Positions 11,861 to 23,602 of a stretch of DNA of 64,000 bases are shown in pieces. Where the stretch lies: assembly GCF_042477335.2 (NCBI RefSeq), contig NC_091251.1, positions 87,001,501-87,065,500 on the forward strand. Reading direction: 5' to 3'. Below the pieces are notes generated by a model. That model made no database searches. It saw nothing but the letters and a program-made list of their open reading frames with translations, and was not told the DNA's origin. Positions within the stretch are counted from its first letter, which is position 1. Every line of letters begins with the position of its first letter. Source of the DNA: Ovis canadensis. Lineage: Eukaryota; Chordata; Mammalia; Artiodactyla; Bovidae. The position numbers and the translations under genes were made by a program.

Positions 11861-13719
11861 TTTCAAGAGATAAATCCAGAAATGTTGGTTTTCTTAAAAG
11901 GCAGACTGCACTTATCAGATACTGAGTTTAACAAGATGCTAACAAGAACAAATACTGCGTCAGTTTTCCTCCAGAAAAACAGTATATGTGGCATCTAGAA
12001 AAAAGGGAAAATTCTAAGCGGATCCAAAGAGGAACTGTCTGTTTAGGACTGCCTGACACACTAAGGAGTGCGCAGCATTTCCAGTTTTAAGAGTCTGACA
12101 ATCATCATGCAGACCACACTATATGGCTAAGATGGCAGCTCCATTTCATAAATGATGTAGTCAGAATTAGAGTGTTTGGCTGGAGGAACCTTTTTATACA
12201 AGGTAGATTTTCTTACGAATCATGTCTTTAAAAATATTCAGGGCACAATATTAGTTATAAAATAATTTTTACAATATTCTTGTTGAACAAATGAAAAAGA
12301 TAAAACTGGAATCATTCCCCATACCACTACTCACTGGCTCTCTGGAACCCAGGTTTGGGGATTTTTTCCTATAAAATGGAGTATTCATTTTCCCACTTCC
12401 TGATACAGACATAATACTATGAAGATGAAGGGAAGAACACTTGCTTTGAATTCCTAATATTAAAAGGAACCCTATGACTAAGAATAAAAATACAGTTAAT
12501 CACTCCTTCCTTAACACTCAACAAAGTAGATAAATGTCTGCTTTAAGTTAATGTTGTCTATTATGGATAGTCAGCCAAAAGCAAACTCTTGCCTCATCCA
12601 GACTTTGCCTTGAACTGCTGTCCTACCCACAACTCATATGCACCCTAAATCCCACCCTTTAAGCTATACATACTTTTTGTGTCAAGGACCAATGACTGAG
12701 CAAGTAGGAAAGAAAACAAAACAGAAAAATCAAGAAAATTTTTATCTAAACAAGAAAAAATAAAATTTTACTTGAAGGAGGCTAGGGAATATATCCAGAA
12801 TAGCCTAAGATACATGAAATCAATGTTAATATTTGTGTTCACCTTATGTGATGGTCACTGAGGACAGCAAAAGTTTGAATAATTGCTGAAATGCTGTAAG
12901 AATATGATTAGATGAAGTTCTGATACTAAAGAGCAATACATTTGTTGTAACTACTGACTGATACAATTGACTCTGTATCAATAACTACTTAGATTTTGTT
13001 CTTAGCACGTTAATCCTGACCCCATGAGGCTTCACATCTTTGTCTAGGACAGAAGTTCAACCACCTTAGATAATGCCCATTGGTTTTCTTCATTCACTTC
13101 TTAAGAAAAACTTACCACTTCATAATCTACCTGAACTCACTGATAACTCAGAGAAATCACTGCACCCTTAAAATGAGATGGATTTCTCTCTGAGCTCCTT
13201 CCTGACTAAACTCAGACACTTAAGGAACTCTGAAGTGTGCAGTCATCAGAGAGATTAAAGAGCTTTTGTATCCAATTAAATCCTAAGCTGTAGAAACCAA
13301 ATTTATTAAATTTACTAAAATACTTGTGAGAGTTAGAATTTAACAGGGGAACATACAAAAAAGACGAGGGTGTTCTAAAGCCTCTCTCTTTGGTTATTCT
13401 TGACTATCTAGGATTTAAAATTTAAACATATCAGAAACAATTTAGATCTATCCTCTGTGGTGAAGTTTGACCAGCTTTTTTCCAGCTACACACAGCAGAA
13501 GAATCTGTCATTTGGTCCATCAGTTTTAATTTTTCTGGAGTTTTAGCTTTGTAAGTTTCACTATTAGAAAGGGGAATTAAGTTGACTCACAGAGGGAAGG
13601 CTGGTCATGATTTTTAAACATAGTTCTAGTACACTGACTGTATCTACTCTGCTGGTTTTATGTACCAGAAAAAATGAAATCTGTGCCACTGAAAAAGTAC
13701 CTTTTCAGTTTTTTGTTAG
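11861..13719. other. AT-rich intergenic sequence, no feature recognised
   Basis: Nothing with coding character or a repeat family I can name. This lies 3' of ZBTB25 on its strand. Confidence 0.4.
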
Positions 13720-13731
13720 AAAATTAATGTC

Positions 13732-13890
13732 TGAGAGGGGGGTTCAGGATGGGGGACACGTGTACACCTGTGGCGGATTTATGTTGATGTATGACAAAAC
13801 CAATACAATATTGTGAAGTAATTAGCCTCCAATTAAAATAAATTTATATTAAAAAAATAAATTCCTTACCTAAAAAGGGGGAAAAAAAGG
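13732..13890 (+). mobile_element. Ruminant L1 (L1_BT-like) 3' end, severely 5'-truncated
   Basis: Carries the ruminant L1 3'UTR text (ACACGTGTACACCTGTGGCG, CAATACAATATTGTGAAGTA, TTAGCCTCCAATTAAAATAA) and an A-rich tail. An 11-bp target-site duplication (AAATTAATGTC) at 13721-13731 and 13891-13901 fixes the insertion. Only the last part of the element is present, so it is inactive. Confidence 0.85.
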
Positions 13891-14204
13891 AAATTAATGT
13901 CAACTCAAACAGCCTATAAAATCTTCTGATACTATGGATAGAAAGATAATTTGTATTCTATCATTTTCCTCTTAAGTTCATATAAACCTCTTGTCATATA
14001 AATCTCAAACTGCTCTTAATTTCTTTAAGAAAACACTAGAGTAAGGTAACAACACCAGGGTGTCAGTCCACACAGATCTGTCTGAACTGCTGTCTCTAAC
14101 ACTGGAGGCATCTACGCTTACCTACGTGTATGTATCTTACTGACTCTCTAAGTTTTTGTGTGTTTCTGACTCTTCTCCTTTTCTGTCTTTTAAATAAAAT
14201 ACTT

Positions 14205-14210
14205 TTTATT
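14205..14210 (-). terminator. ZBTB25: Candidate ZBTB25 polyadenylation signal
   Basis: AATAAA on the minus strand about 720 bp after the stop codon. It is the nearest canonical hexamer I noticed downstream of the ZBTB25 stop. Longer 3' ends may also be used, so this is a candidate only. Confidence 0.35.
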
Positions 14211-14247
14211 GAAATGAGGTATGCTCAATATTAAATAAAGTCACATA

Positions 14248-14405
14248 ATGGCAACCCACTTCAGTTTTCTTGCCTGGATAATCCAATGGACAGAGGAGCC
14301 TGGCAGGCTACAGTCCATGGGGTCACAGTCAGACACTCTGTGGGGTCACAAAGAATCACACCCCAGGATCTGACTGAGTGACTGAGCATGCACACACATG
14401 CATGC
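14248..14405 (+). repeat. Bov-A SINE unit with internal duplication
   Basis: Forward Bov-A text (AATGGCAACCCACTTCAG, GAGGAGCCTGGCAGGCTACA, GTCCATGGGGTCACA) in which the GGGGTCACA...CAGTC segment is repeated before the CTGAGTGACTGAGCATGCA end. Edges approximate. Confidence 0.8.
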
Positions 14406-14926
14406 AAGATGCTGCAGAACTAGCAAATAAACAGTAATTTAAAACTACTCGTGATTTGGTATAGTTATGCCCTCAAACAAATGTTTTATACATTATAACA
14501 TTTACATACTAATATAACTATTAATTTCCTATATGGCAGAAAATATTTTAAAATAATCCTCATAGGGGCTTAATTCATGTGGAACATTCACCAAAAGTGA
14601 TAGTTTAGAACATTCTTTTAAAAAGATTACACTTATTTCATATTCAATTTGCTTTCACAGATTCTACAACCTGAAAAAACTTCCATACTTCCACATTGAT
14701 TTCTCATTTGTAAATAGTGATTTAACTGAGGAAAAGACAGCCCTAATGGAAGGTTACATTTTGGCAGCAATGTATCGATATATCTTTACAATAAAAAGAT
14801 GTAGTATATACAACCTTAGAACTTGGATAAATGGTAAAGAACTTGAGGAGGAAAATAATTTATGAATAAAAAAACACGTGGATTTCCTTTTTCAGAATTG
14901 ATATAAAAACTCTGAAGAAGAAACTG

Positions 14927-16061
14927 CTACTCAACCAGGATAGTGTCCACATTTTCTTGTGTGAGTTCTGACTCTAAGGCACAAGATGAATCTAACTGTT
15001 CTTGTGACAAACGAGAACTTTTCAGGGGGATGTCAGACCAGCTGTCACAATATGGCGGAAATCTCTGGGCTAATGCATTACCGAACCTCTGGCACCGGTT
15101 ATACCTGTAAGATTTACCTTTGTGTGTGTACATGTGCTCCAGCAATTGGCTCTTTCGGAGAAACTTATGACCACAGATGGTACAGCTGATTTTTCTTTTC
15201 CTTGAAAAAGAAAAATTACAGTTTAATTCCACTGGCTCAGTGTCTTTGGAGATCAAAGACACTTGACTGATCTGCAAAGGCTCTGTGGCACCCCGGTTTG
15301 AGAGGTCGGGCTGCTGCTCATTCTCCTTGACAATAAAGGAGCTGAGCCTGCGGCATTCAAGAGCCTCGCTATTTTCATTAAGTGGATGCACTTCACCAAG
15401 GTCATTACTCTCCAGAATGGAAGCAGGGACACCAAATGGGAGGGATCCAGACACGTGGGTGTGGAGATGCTGTCTTAGATTACTACGGGAATCAAAACGT
15501 TCCCCACAGTAATGGCATAAGTGTATTTTGATACCGCTTTCGGTGAAAGTGGGGCCTGTCACTTCTGATGAGGGTGAGGGGCGGCTCTGGGAGATCACAG
15601 ATTCTGGGTCACATCTCTCCTGCTTGATGGACACTGGGGGCTTCTGGTGCTCTTCCAAGGCCTGGGAGGCAGGATGGGCCCTCTGTTGGTCTGCAGTGCC
15701 ATCATCCAGCCCAATAGCAAGAGAGAGCTGCAACTGGGGGTGGTCACCCTGGACAGCAGCTCTGTTTCCACTGTTATTGGAAGGAGCTTCCTTGACCTCC
15801 AGCCCTGGTTTGACAGCTGTTTTTTGGGTCGTTGAGATCTGAATGCCATATAAATTTGAGGACTGCACAGTCTCTGGTGAGAACACTTGATTCATCTCAG
15901 TTGCAATGTGAGAAAGGTAGTCGGCGTGAAGAAATCGAATCCCTTCCTCCAAACGACTATGGTCCACAATCTGTTTTGGCCCTTTCCCCGTGTACATAAT
16001 GTGCAACAAATAGCTGAATATGTCAGGCTGGATGTCAGTTGGTTGTATTTTTATGCATTCA
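14927..16061 (-). CDS. ZBTB25: ZBTB25 final coding exon (residues 58-435)
   Basis: Last exon of zinc finger and BTB domain-containing protein 25, a nuclear sequence-specific regulator. A TTTTTGTTTTTAACAG acceptor ends at 16062, and the exon starts with the last base of Ser58, whose first two bases come from the exon at 19073. Joining the two gives 1308 nt, that is 435 codons plus stop, the length I know for the human protein. The exon encodes the second half of the BTB dimerisation domain (to about residue 110), a variable linker with a possible SUMO motif (IKQE, Lys204), C2H2 finger 1 (C240, C243, H256, H260), a basic SRKRK stretch at 344-348 and C2H2 finger 2 (C351, C354, H367, H371). The frame is intact with no unusual residue at the zinc ligands. 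Open reading continues upstream of 16061 only as intron read-through. The family is known for repression and, for ZBTB25, reported repression of NFAT targets in T cells. Confidence 0.96.
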
Positions 16062-16399
16062 CTGTTAAAAACAAAAAAACAGACCCACACAGAATGAAAC
16101 AACCCAGTTGGCCTTTTAGTTAACAGCATACAGTCTTAGGCTAAAGCAGTTTCTTCCTAACTTCTAATTTAACAATCTGCCTTGACGAAACACAGCAACA
16201 AAAGCTCAGATTTTCATTGTATACCAGTTTTATGGCCCAGCACCAAGTCTCCACTTATTCAATCTACTGCCTAAAGTTAAGAAACACAGATATTCTGATT
16301 AGTTCAACATTTAGTGACTCCTAAGTGATATGCACTGAAACTGCATGCAGGGGGTAGAAAAACAAATAAAACAGATACCTCACCCTTAAGGAACTTAAC

Positions 16400-16932
16400 A
16401 GTCTATTGGGTATATAACCAAAAGAACTGAAATCAAGGACTCCAATGGAAATCCATAAACCAATGGCATTTTACATTAACCAAAAGCAGAAAACAACCCA
16501 ACTATCCACCAATAGATGAGTGGAGAAACAAAATGCAGTATATATGTATACTGGAACATTACTCAGCCATAAAAAGGAATCAGGTTCTGATATACACTAC
16601 AACATGGATGAATCCTGAAAACATGCTAAAGGAAATAAGCCAGACACAACAGGACAAATTCTATATGATGCCACTTGTAAGAAACATCTAGATTTGGAAA
16701 ATTCAGAGACAGAAAATAGATTAGAGGCTACTGGGAACTTGAGAGTGGAAAGGATGGGGGGTTATTATGTAATGGTTAGTTTCTTTCTGGGGTGATGAAG
16801 TTTTAGAAATAGGTAATGGTGATAGTTACACAACATTGTGGATATGATTCATGCCCTTGAACTGTACAATTAAAAATGGTTAAAATGGCAAATTTTATGC
16901 TTATATATATTTTGCCACAATAAAAAATAATT
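16400..16932 (+). repeat. L1 3' end (old L1M type) in ZBTB25 intron 2
   Basis: Forward L1 landmarks: GGGTATATAACCAAAAGAAC, CAACCCAACTATCCACCAAT, AATACTCAGCCATAAAAAGG-like text at 16555, ATAAGCCAGACACAACAGGA, and an end in AAAATGGTTAAAATGGCAAA plus an A-rich tail. It contains no intact reading frame. Confidence 0.85.
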
Positions 16933-17929
16933 TTAAAATTTCAAAGGGCTTATTGGAATTGGTACCATATAGAATTTAAATCATACTCACCTTATTTTGG
17001 CTTCCAAATATATTAATATATCTACTCTTTAGATCACAAATGAATACAAGTGTAATTCTGAAAAGCTTTAAATTAATCTCAAGCCCAATTTTTCACATAT
17101 GAATCTAGAGTTCAGAAGATAGATGGAAATAATTGTGTAACAAGAAATCAGGAAATACTCTGTTAAAATTAAGATAAAGAGAACCTGAGGGAAAGGCTGG
17201 ATAACAAGGAACAATGGAATCAGTCAATGGACTTACCTTCCCTGAAACGCAAGTTTGCCTCAACACATCAGAAAGCAGTCTGAATGCCAGCAATCCATTT
17301 CTTTAGTCCTGATATTTTAGGATTCCCTCTTGGGTTTCACTCTTACCTCTGACCCACTCACTGCCATGGTCTGTGGCAGGGTTGTTGTTTTTTTTTAATA
17401 TCAGCACAGAGGTCTTTTAAATGAGGAATTTTAGTTACTCAGCAGAAATATCACAGAGCAGGCCTGTTACCTGTGCATCTCCTGAATTTAGCTTAGCATG
17501 GTGCCTAGTACACAACAGGTGCTTTAAGAGCTAAAACAACTTACTGCTCTCAAATGAGGCTGATGTGAAGGTAGCGTTCCTAATCTAGTTTCTACATCGA
17601 CACTTAAGTTGGAGAGGAAACTTTTGTGTGACAGAAAAGGCTACCCATGACCTGTCCCTGACTCTAATCTCCTCTCCCCTTTTTATCATATATGCCAATC
17701 ATTCTGATTTACTCCATTTTTTGAATGTGCTAGCCTGGTTCATATCTGCATATGTTTTCTTGCATTTTTTCCTCTGCCTATAATTGCAATTATTGGCATT
17801 CCCCTATAACATCTGAAAAACTCCTCCTGATCCTTTAAGATTCAGAGCCTCTGTAAAACCTGTTCTAACCCTCTCAAAGTAAGGCTGCTGAAACTCCAGT
17901 CTACTTTGTGCAGCACTTCGACTATACAC
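16933..17929. other. ZBTB25 intron 2, unique part
   Basis: No exon or named repeat recognised, except a weak L2/MIR-like phrase near 17490-17535. Confidence 0.4.
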
Positions 17930-18092
17930 ATCATAGAAATTTTTAAAAGCAGCAGCTAACAGTGCAAAGCTCTGTTCCAAACATTTTAATATTACTAATC
18001 CATTTAATCTTCTCAACATCATGGAGTGGATATACTATTCTAGTGTTTTACAGAGAAGGAAATTGAGGCACAAAGAGATCAATTACACTGCA
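17930..18092 (-). repeat. MIR fragment
   Basis: Reverse MIR/MIRb text: TTTAATCTTCTCAACATCAT and TTTACAGAGAAGGAAATTGAGG followed by CACAAAGAGAT. Confidence 0.7.
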
Positions 18093-18129
18093 ATTATTTT
18101 CCTTACATGCATTACCTCTCTCTTGGACT

Positions 18130-18262
18130 ATAAATGTCTTTTTTCTATTTTTGGCCAAGCCACCTGGCCTGTGATCTTAGTTCCCTGACCAGAGATCGAA
18201 CCTGCGCCCCCTGCAGGGGAAGCACAGAGTCTTAAACACTGGACTGCCAGAGAAACGCCAAA
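18130..18262 (-). repeat. CHR-type SINE
   Basis: Reverse CHR SINE: TTTTTGGCCAAGCCACCTGG, TTAGTTCCCTGACCAGAGAT, CTTAAACACTGGACTGCCAG landmarks. A T-rich left end corresponds to the A tail. Confidence 0.85.
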
Positions 18263-18454
18263 TGTAAGGTCTTCTAAAAAAGCAGTGTTCCATCACTTTT
18301 AACCTAACATGCATTAAAGCTATTTTTTACCAAGAGCTCAGAATCTGGATACCATTTTATACCCCTCTCCCTATCATGTTGAGTTAATCTAAATTTTAAA
18401 AAAGTTTTTTAAAAAATATTTGAAACAAATGACCTTTGAATTACAATATGGAAT

Positions 18455-18625
18455 ATTGGCCGTCCCTCCGTGGGGACGGCGCCACTCGACCCAGCGTCGC
18501 ATTCGGCGGCATGGCCAGAGAAACTGGGGCTGAGGACACCGCCGCCCGCAGAGAGGCGGAGCCCAGAGAGGAAAGAAGGGTGGAACGGACTGCCCCGCCG
18601 ACCGGCGGGGCTCCTCTGCCGCCAC
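18455..18625. other. Small CpG-rich islet inside ZBTB25 intron 2, origin unknown
   Basis: About 170 bp of GC-rich DNA with 19 CpG dinucleotides by hand count, surrounded by AT-rich intron. It opens with a perfect 8-bp hairpin (GCCGTCCC at 18459-18466, GGGACGGC at 18473-18480). On the plus strand an ATG at 18511 opens a frame of about 50 codons, and CCACCAG|GTGGGT at about 18629 looks like a splice donor. On the minus strand another short frame is open. It could be an alternative promoter and first exon, or the 5' end of a processed copy of a CpG-promoter gene. I recognise neither protein. Confidence 0.5.
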
Positions 18626-18694
18626 CAGGTGGGTGGAGTTATGACATTGAAATCTTGCTATGAAAGTATGAAGGAACAGAAATCAACAACTTAG

Positions 18695-18890
18695 TAACTA
18701 AGAGCACAGATTTGCATGAGTTTCACTTATTAGCTGTGCGTGTAATCCTAGATGGACAAGTTACTTAATAACTCAATCACAGTTTCTTTTTCTCTTAAAA
18801 AAATATGGATAACGGTAGAATTTACATTAGATAAATGCTTAGTGGTTGGTTATGGGATTAAACAAATAAATAAACTTTACCTATTACTGT
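18695..18890 (+). repeat. MIR SINE
   Basis: Forward MIR: AAGAGCACAGATTTGCATG, CACTTATTAGCTGTGCGTGT, GACAAGTTACTTAATAACTC, GGGATTAAACAAATAAAT. Confidence 0.75.
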
Positions 18891-19072
18891 TCTCATTATC
18901 TTCCACCATGGATCCTAGACAGAGCTTAATTACAGATGTGTAAAAAAATGATAATTTTTTTTTATTTCCTAAGGTGATCCCATAAAAAAGAATACCCAAA
19001 ATGATGTTATAATAAAGCTTAACTATATCACGGTATTAAAAATTCTTCTGATTTACAAAAGCACCTCCTTAC

Positions 19073-19245
19073 CTTGTTTGGTGAATAAATATCATCTTGA
19101 AATAGTTAGAAAAAGCAGCAAGCACTGCTCTGTGGGCTTTGAAGTAGACGTCTCCAATAGCAACGGTGCAATCACACAGAAAACCAAATTCTCGCTGCAT
19201 GTTCAGCTGCTGCAGAAGGACAAGGCTATGGCTAGCTGTGTCCAT
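19073..19245 (-). CDS. ZBTB25: ZBTB25 first coding exon (residues 1-57, BTB domain start)
   Basis: The minus strand starts ATGGACACAGCTAGCC at 19245 and reads [20 protein letters not shown] onward into the [15 protein letters not shown] and [11 protein letters not shown] core of a BTB domain. It ends ACAAG|GTAAGG (donor at 19073/19072) in phase 2, exactly matching the acceptor at 16062, so the splice completes Ser58. Upstream of the ATG a pyrimidine tract and CTCAG suggest that the exon begins near 19252, which leaves only about 7 nt of 5'UTR in this exon, the rest coming from a distal first exon. This exon is too short to show as a long open frame and is easily missed. The BTB half is strikingly like residues 5-50 of ZBTB1. 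Confidence 0.95.
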
Positions 19246-19539
19246 TGTGGCTCTGAGAAAAAGGACAATATAGTTTTTGCTTTTTTTTTTTTTTTACCAA
19301 ATTGGCTATAGTTCACACAAACCTACAGAGGACAGAGAGACCTAAATCTAAATGAAATTACTCAACAGTTTTCAATACTGTTAATCTAACCCTAAACTTA
19401 GCTAACATTAAATTATGATAACTGATATCAACTGTACTGAAAAGGTAATACATGGCCTTTTTAAAACCTGGTAAGAAAGTGACTTGTCGTGGGTGCTGAC
19501 AATGTGAAAGAGGAAGTTTGTCCTTTTTTTTAATCTATG

Positions 19540-19665
19540 TGACCACAATGTTTCTAGTCCTCAGTTTCCTCACTGGCAAAAATGGGAATGAGGTTCTGAT
19601 CTTTGCCTCAGGGCCAGATGAGATAAGTTACCTGAAAAGCACCTTGTAATGGAAACTACTGTTCA
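19540..19665 (+). repeat. MIR fragment
   Basis: Forward MIR 3' half: CCTCAGTTTCCTCACTGGCA, AAAATGGGAATGAGGTTCTG, then GAAAAGCACCTTGTAA. Confidence 0.65.
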
Positions 19666-20289
19666 AATGTCAACTCTAAATGTGTGCCCTGGCTAGGCAA
19701 GAGCTGTCCCTGCTCCTTAGGAATCCTCTGCGTATTCAGGGGACACTGGTCGCCTAACTATCACATAAGTTTGGGAAACTTATCAGTCACAGAAGCCCTT
19801 AAAATAGATGTCAAGCCACATGGGGCTTGGAGCCCAGTGGGAAAGAACCTAAGCCCTGACCTTAACTGGACTCAGACACATACAAGCATGGAAGTTCCCG
19901 AAGAAGAAGAATGCTGGATGGGACCACTGCTCTCAGGGGGAGCGGAAATCATGCCTCGGGAAGAACATGCAAAACAATTCTGGTGGAGAAGCCTAGTGTG
20001 AGCAGAGCAGCAAGAACATTTGAGGGCACCCTGGAAGCAGGAGGCTGGGCCATCCTCTCTGTCCACCTTCTCCCACCTCAACTGTGCAGAGAGCCCTGGT
20101 GCTTCAAAGAGAAGGCAGGTGTGGTATAAAGGGCACCACTGGGGTCTGGGAGAACTGTCTCTAAAAGAGCAGGTCCTAAAAAAGGAAGGAAGCTTTCTCA
20201 CTAACCAGACAGATCAAAGTCTTAAGGAGGTCAGTGATGAGAGTGGGAGGTTAGCTGTCTGGAGACTGGCAGTAGCTTGGGCTGCAAAA

Positions 20290-20515
20290 TGCTGAGTGAG
20301 GGATAATAAAAATCAGCAGTTTATAATGTTTCCTGTGTGTCAGGAATTTTTCACGCATTTAATTTTCAATACAATTCTGTGAGAAAGGAAATAATCAATC
20401 CACTTTACAGGTGAGGAAACAATCAGCACAGAGGGCTGACTGACCCAAGATCATGCTGCTAGTGAGATGCAGAGCTGGGGATTCAAACCTGGGCACTGGA
20501 CTCCAGACCCCCAGG
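20290..20515 (-). repeat. MIR fragment
   Basis: Reverse MIR: CACTTTACAGGTGAGGAAAC, CCCAAGATCATGCTGCTAGT, GAGCTGGGGATTCAAACCTG. Confidence 0.75.
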
Positions 20516-20930
20516 GTCCTCCCTCTCCACCTCCCAGAAAAAGACACAACCCACCAACTGAAGGAGCAGAGGGAACAGTCATCAAGTACCCTGGGAAGTC
20601 TCAGAGGAATACCTGGAAAGAAGAATCAGGGAGAAACCCAGATTCCTGCTGCTTAAGCAAATGTGACACAGCAAAATAAACATTTAAAACTGGTAAAGAC
20701 AAAAGCAATTATTACTGATAAAAGGTTAGAGCTATTTTAGTTAAAACCACATATTTAATGTACTAATATGAAATAATCTCCAACACATATTAAGTAAAAA
20801 AAAGAGCAAAATGTAAAATTGTGTAGAGAAGACTACTATTTATGAAAAAGTGGTAGAGTGGTTATTTTATTATTAAAGGTGGGATAATAATTTATGCATA
20901 AATATATTCTTATTTATGTATACATGTCTG

Positions 20931-20976
20931 GAAAGGTTCAAAGAAACCACTCTGAAAGGTTCAAAGAAACCACTCT
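20931..20976. repeat. Perfect 23-bp tandem duplication
   Basis: A 23-bp unit starting GAAAGGTTCAAAG at 20931-20953 is repeated exactly at 20954-20976. Two copies only, in the ZBTB25 first intron. Confidence 0.95.
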
Positions 20977-21288
20977 CGTTTCTGCTAGGGAAACTAGAGA
21001 ACAGGGAGTTAAGTGTAGCCAGGGGAACTATCCTGTTTGAATATGCTGAAGTATTTTAGACAGATAAGTAGATAAAGAGCACAATGTAACAAGCACCCAC
21101 CTCCCATCCACCTGGCCCGGGGCACAGAGAGTAAACAACCACAAACAGGGAAGAAAACCACTGCATCTCTCCCTCATTCTATCCCCTACCACCTCCTACT
21201 CCTTGCCTCCAAAGGCAGCCACCATCTTGATTTAGTGTTTATGACTCCACTGTACATCATCATATTTCTACTGCACATGTATATATCC

Positions 21289-21504
21289 CTTGAAAGAGAA
21301 AGTGAAGTCGTTCAGTCGTGTCCGATTCTTTGGGACCGCATGGACTGTGGCCTACCAGGTTCCTCCATCTATGGGATTCTCCAGGCAAGAATACTGGAGT
21401 GGGTTGCCATTTCCTTCTCTGAGATCTTCCCAACTCAGGGATTGAACCTGGGTCTCCCGCATTGTAGGCAGACGCTTTACCATCTGAGCCACCAGGGAAG
21501 TCCC
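21289..21504 (-). repeat. Bov-tA SINE
   Basis: Reverse Bov-tA with complete tRNA part (GATTGAACCTGGGTCTCCCG; GAGCCACCAGGGAAGTCCC at the right end). Short target-site duplication ATATATCC at 21281-21288 and 21505-21512. Confidence 0.93.
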
Positions 21505-22032
21505 ATATATCCTTTAAGAAGGTTTTTATATGAACAGTATTATACTTTAGGAATCCTAAAACTTCTTTTAACTCTATATTCACACACTACTTTAAAAAAT
21601 TCTTCTAATTCAAACATAATAGCTTCCCCTGGTCCTCCCTCGAGTAACAAAACAAAACACATATCCCTTTCTATCTCATTTTAAAAGCTTTTAAGCAGAA
21701 ATAAAATAAGAAATTAAGATAACAGAAGCTACAGCAACCTGAGCCTATCCTCTAAGAACATAATCAAAAATCCAAGATGTGGGTATTGTTCCAAAAGGCC
21801 ATTTAATCAAAAGTCATTATTTATTGTATTTACCACATTTCCCTGATTCTAAAATATCACCAATTTATAAGGAGATTAAAAAACCAAATTAAAATTCTAT
21901 ATTAGATATTTCAATATGTGAAAAACAAGTCTTAGATTCAATAAGATAGTTAAGGTTGAGTACCTTAAACCAGTCTTACAAATTATCTCCAAAACACCAC
22001 CCCCCCTTGGATCATAAACATTTTCAACAGTT

Positions 22033-22072
22033 CCCTCTCTCTCTCTCTAGACATATATATATATAGATATGG
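22033..22072. repeat. (CT)n / (TA)n microsatellite
   Basis: CTCTCTCTCTCTCTCT directly followed, after a few bases, by ATATATATATATA. Likely length-polymorphic. Confidence 0.85.
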
Positions 22073-22199
22073 TGTATATAAATAGTGCATTAGTATAGTG
22101 AACTATTGAACCATGTAGAAATGAAAATGGCATATACTAAAAAGCCACATATATAAAAATCTGTGGTTAATGGTCTGAGTAACAGTTAAATTCACTTAT

Positions 22200-23060
22200 C
22201 AAACAAATATTTTGTGAAGAGAAATTTAATAAAGGAAAGTACTTGAAAGCATGCACCATACAAGGCACAGGGACAGAAAAAAATTACAATGATGTTGCAG
22301 TCAATAAGCTAATAGGGGAGACAAAACATAAAACAGAGCAACTATGACATGAAGCAAAAGTGGTAAGTGCCATAAGAGCAATTGGACAGCATGAGGCGGA
22401 GATAAACAGGAAGCCCAATGAGAAATAAGCCATTTGAACTGGATTTAGATGAAAATGGAGAAGGTCAACATAGCATTCCAGGCAGGAAAAAAAACCAGAA
22501 TGAGTAAAATCATCACCATTAGGCCTGAGAATCAAGACTGCTCTAGTAGCAACAAATATAAAAGATTAACAAAGAAAAGGCATGGAGCAATAAAGACCAG
22601 TAAGTAGTCTTTTGTAACATCTAAATAATGGCAGTGGGAATGAAGAAAGAAATACAAGAAGATATACAAGATGGAGAACTGATAAGCATTGGTCGAGAAT
22701 TGGATGTGCTCAGTCACAGAGAAGATCAAGTCAAAAGTGAGTTTCAGAACTCCAGCTTGGGCAACTGGAAGAATTCATTCATTCCTCAGGATCCTATTTG
22801 CAGAGTAACTGCCATGTGCAAGGTGCTGATATACAGGTAGTAGAGCAGAATGCCAGAGGAGAGGTACAGAAGCGGCTTGGTAAGAGAGGCTTCATTCTGC
22901 ACACAGTGAGTTTGAGGTGTCCACCCTAGGACATCTGAGTAGAATGGGCAGCGTTGGAGAGGAGGTCCTCCGAAATAACTGGGCTGAAGTCACCAGGAAT
23001 GGATGGGGTTACCAAATAAAATAAGAAAAAAGTAGAAAAAAGGCTAAAAATGAATCCTTG
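22200..23060 (-). repeat. Probable old L2-type LINE remnant
   Basis: Starts with a reverse L2-like phrase (CAAACAAATATTTTGTG...CAAGGCACAGGGACAG) and continues with purine-rich text (GAGTTTGAGGTGTCCACCCTAGGACAT) resembling a common ancient LINE. A second stretch of the same type is at 36640-37290. Family assignment is uncertain. Confidence 0.4.
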
Positions 23061-23144
23061 AGAAACATGGATATAGCTAGACAGACGAAGAGAAATAAGA
23101 ACATATATTGTTATTGAGGGAGGTAAAGAAAAAGCGGATGCTCT

Positions 23145-23265
23145 GAAGGGAATGGCAACCCACTCCAGTATTCTTGCCTGGAGAACCTCATGGACAGAGG
23201 AGCCTGGCGGGCTACAGTCCATGGGGTCGCAAAGAGTCGACACGACGCAGCGACTAACACAACAC
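23145..23265 (+). repeat. Bov-A SINE monomer
   Basis: Single forward Bov-A unit: AATGGCAACCCACTCCAGTA through GGGTCGCAAAGAGTCGACAC and GCGACTAACACAACACAA. Little diverged. Confidence 0.9.
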
Positions 23266-23582
23266 AAGAAAAGGCAAGAACCTTGATGGGAGGAATGGCT
23301 GAGAAACATGGGGATGAGACCTATTACAAACACCCGCCAAGTGTGCTGACCAAGGTTTCTGGTGACCTCTCTCAACACTCTGGGAAAGAGCAGAGTATCT
23401 GATTGCAGGGGGATGTTAGAATGTTAGAAAACAGAGGCCATTGAGGATAGGTACAGATAGAACAGGATACTGAGGGAACGGCAGATCAAAGACTTCCAGG
23501 CTGAAGAGGGGTAGAATCTCTAGAAGCTGGAAAGAATAGAATCAAAAGTATAAGTGCAGCAGTGAGCCGTGGAGAAAAGAAA

Positions 23583-23602
23583 TCTTTTTTTTTTTTTTTT
23601 TG
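23583..23602. repeat. Poly-T run
   Basis: About 18 consecutive T residues in the ZBTB25 intron; not attached to a SINE that I recognise. Confidence 0.8.

Noticed and set aside
16062..16129. In-frame extension of the ZBTB25 last exon upstream of 16061
   Set aside because: It reads through a clear acceptor into intron. The correct upstream sequence is the BTB exon at 19073-19245, which gives the exact family length.
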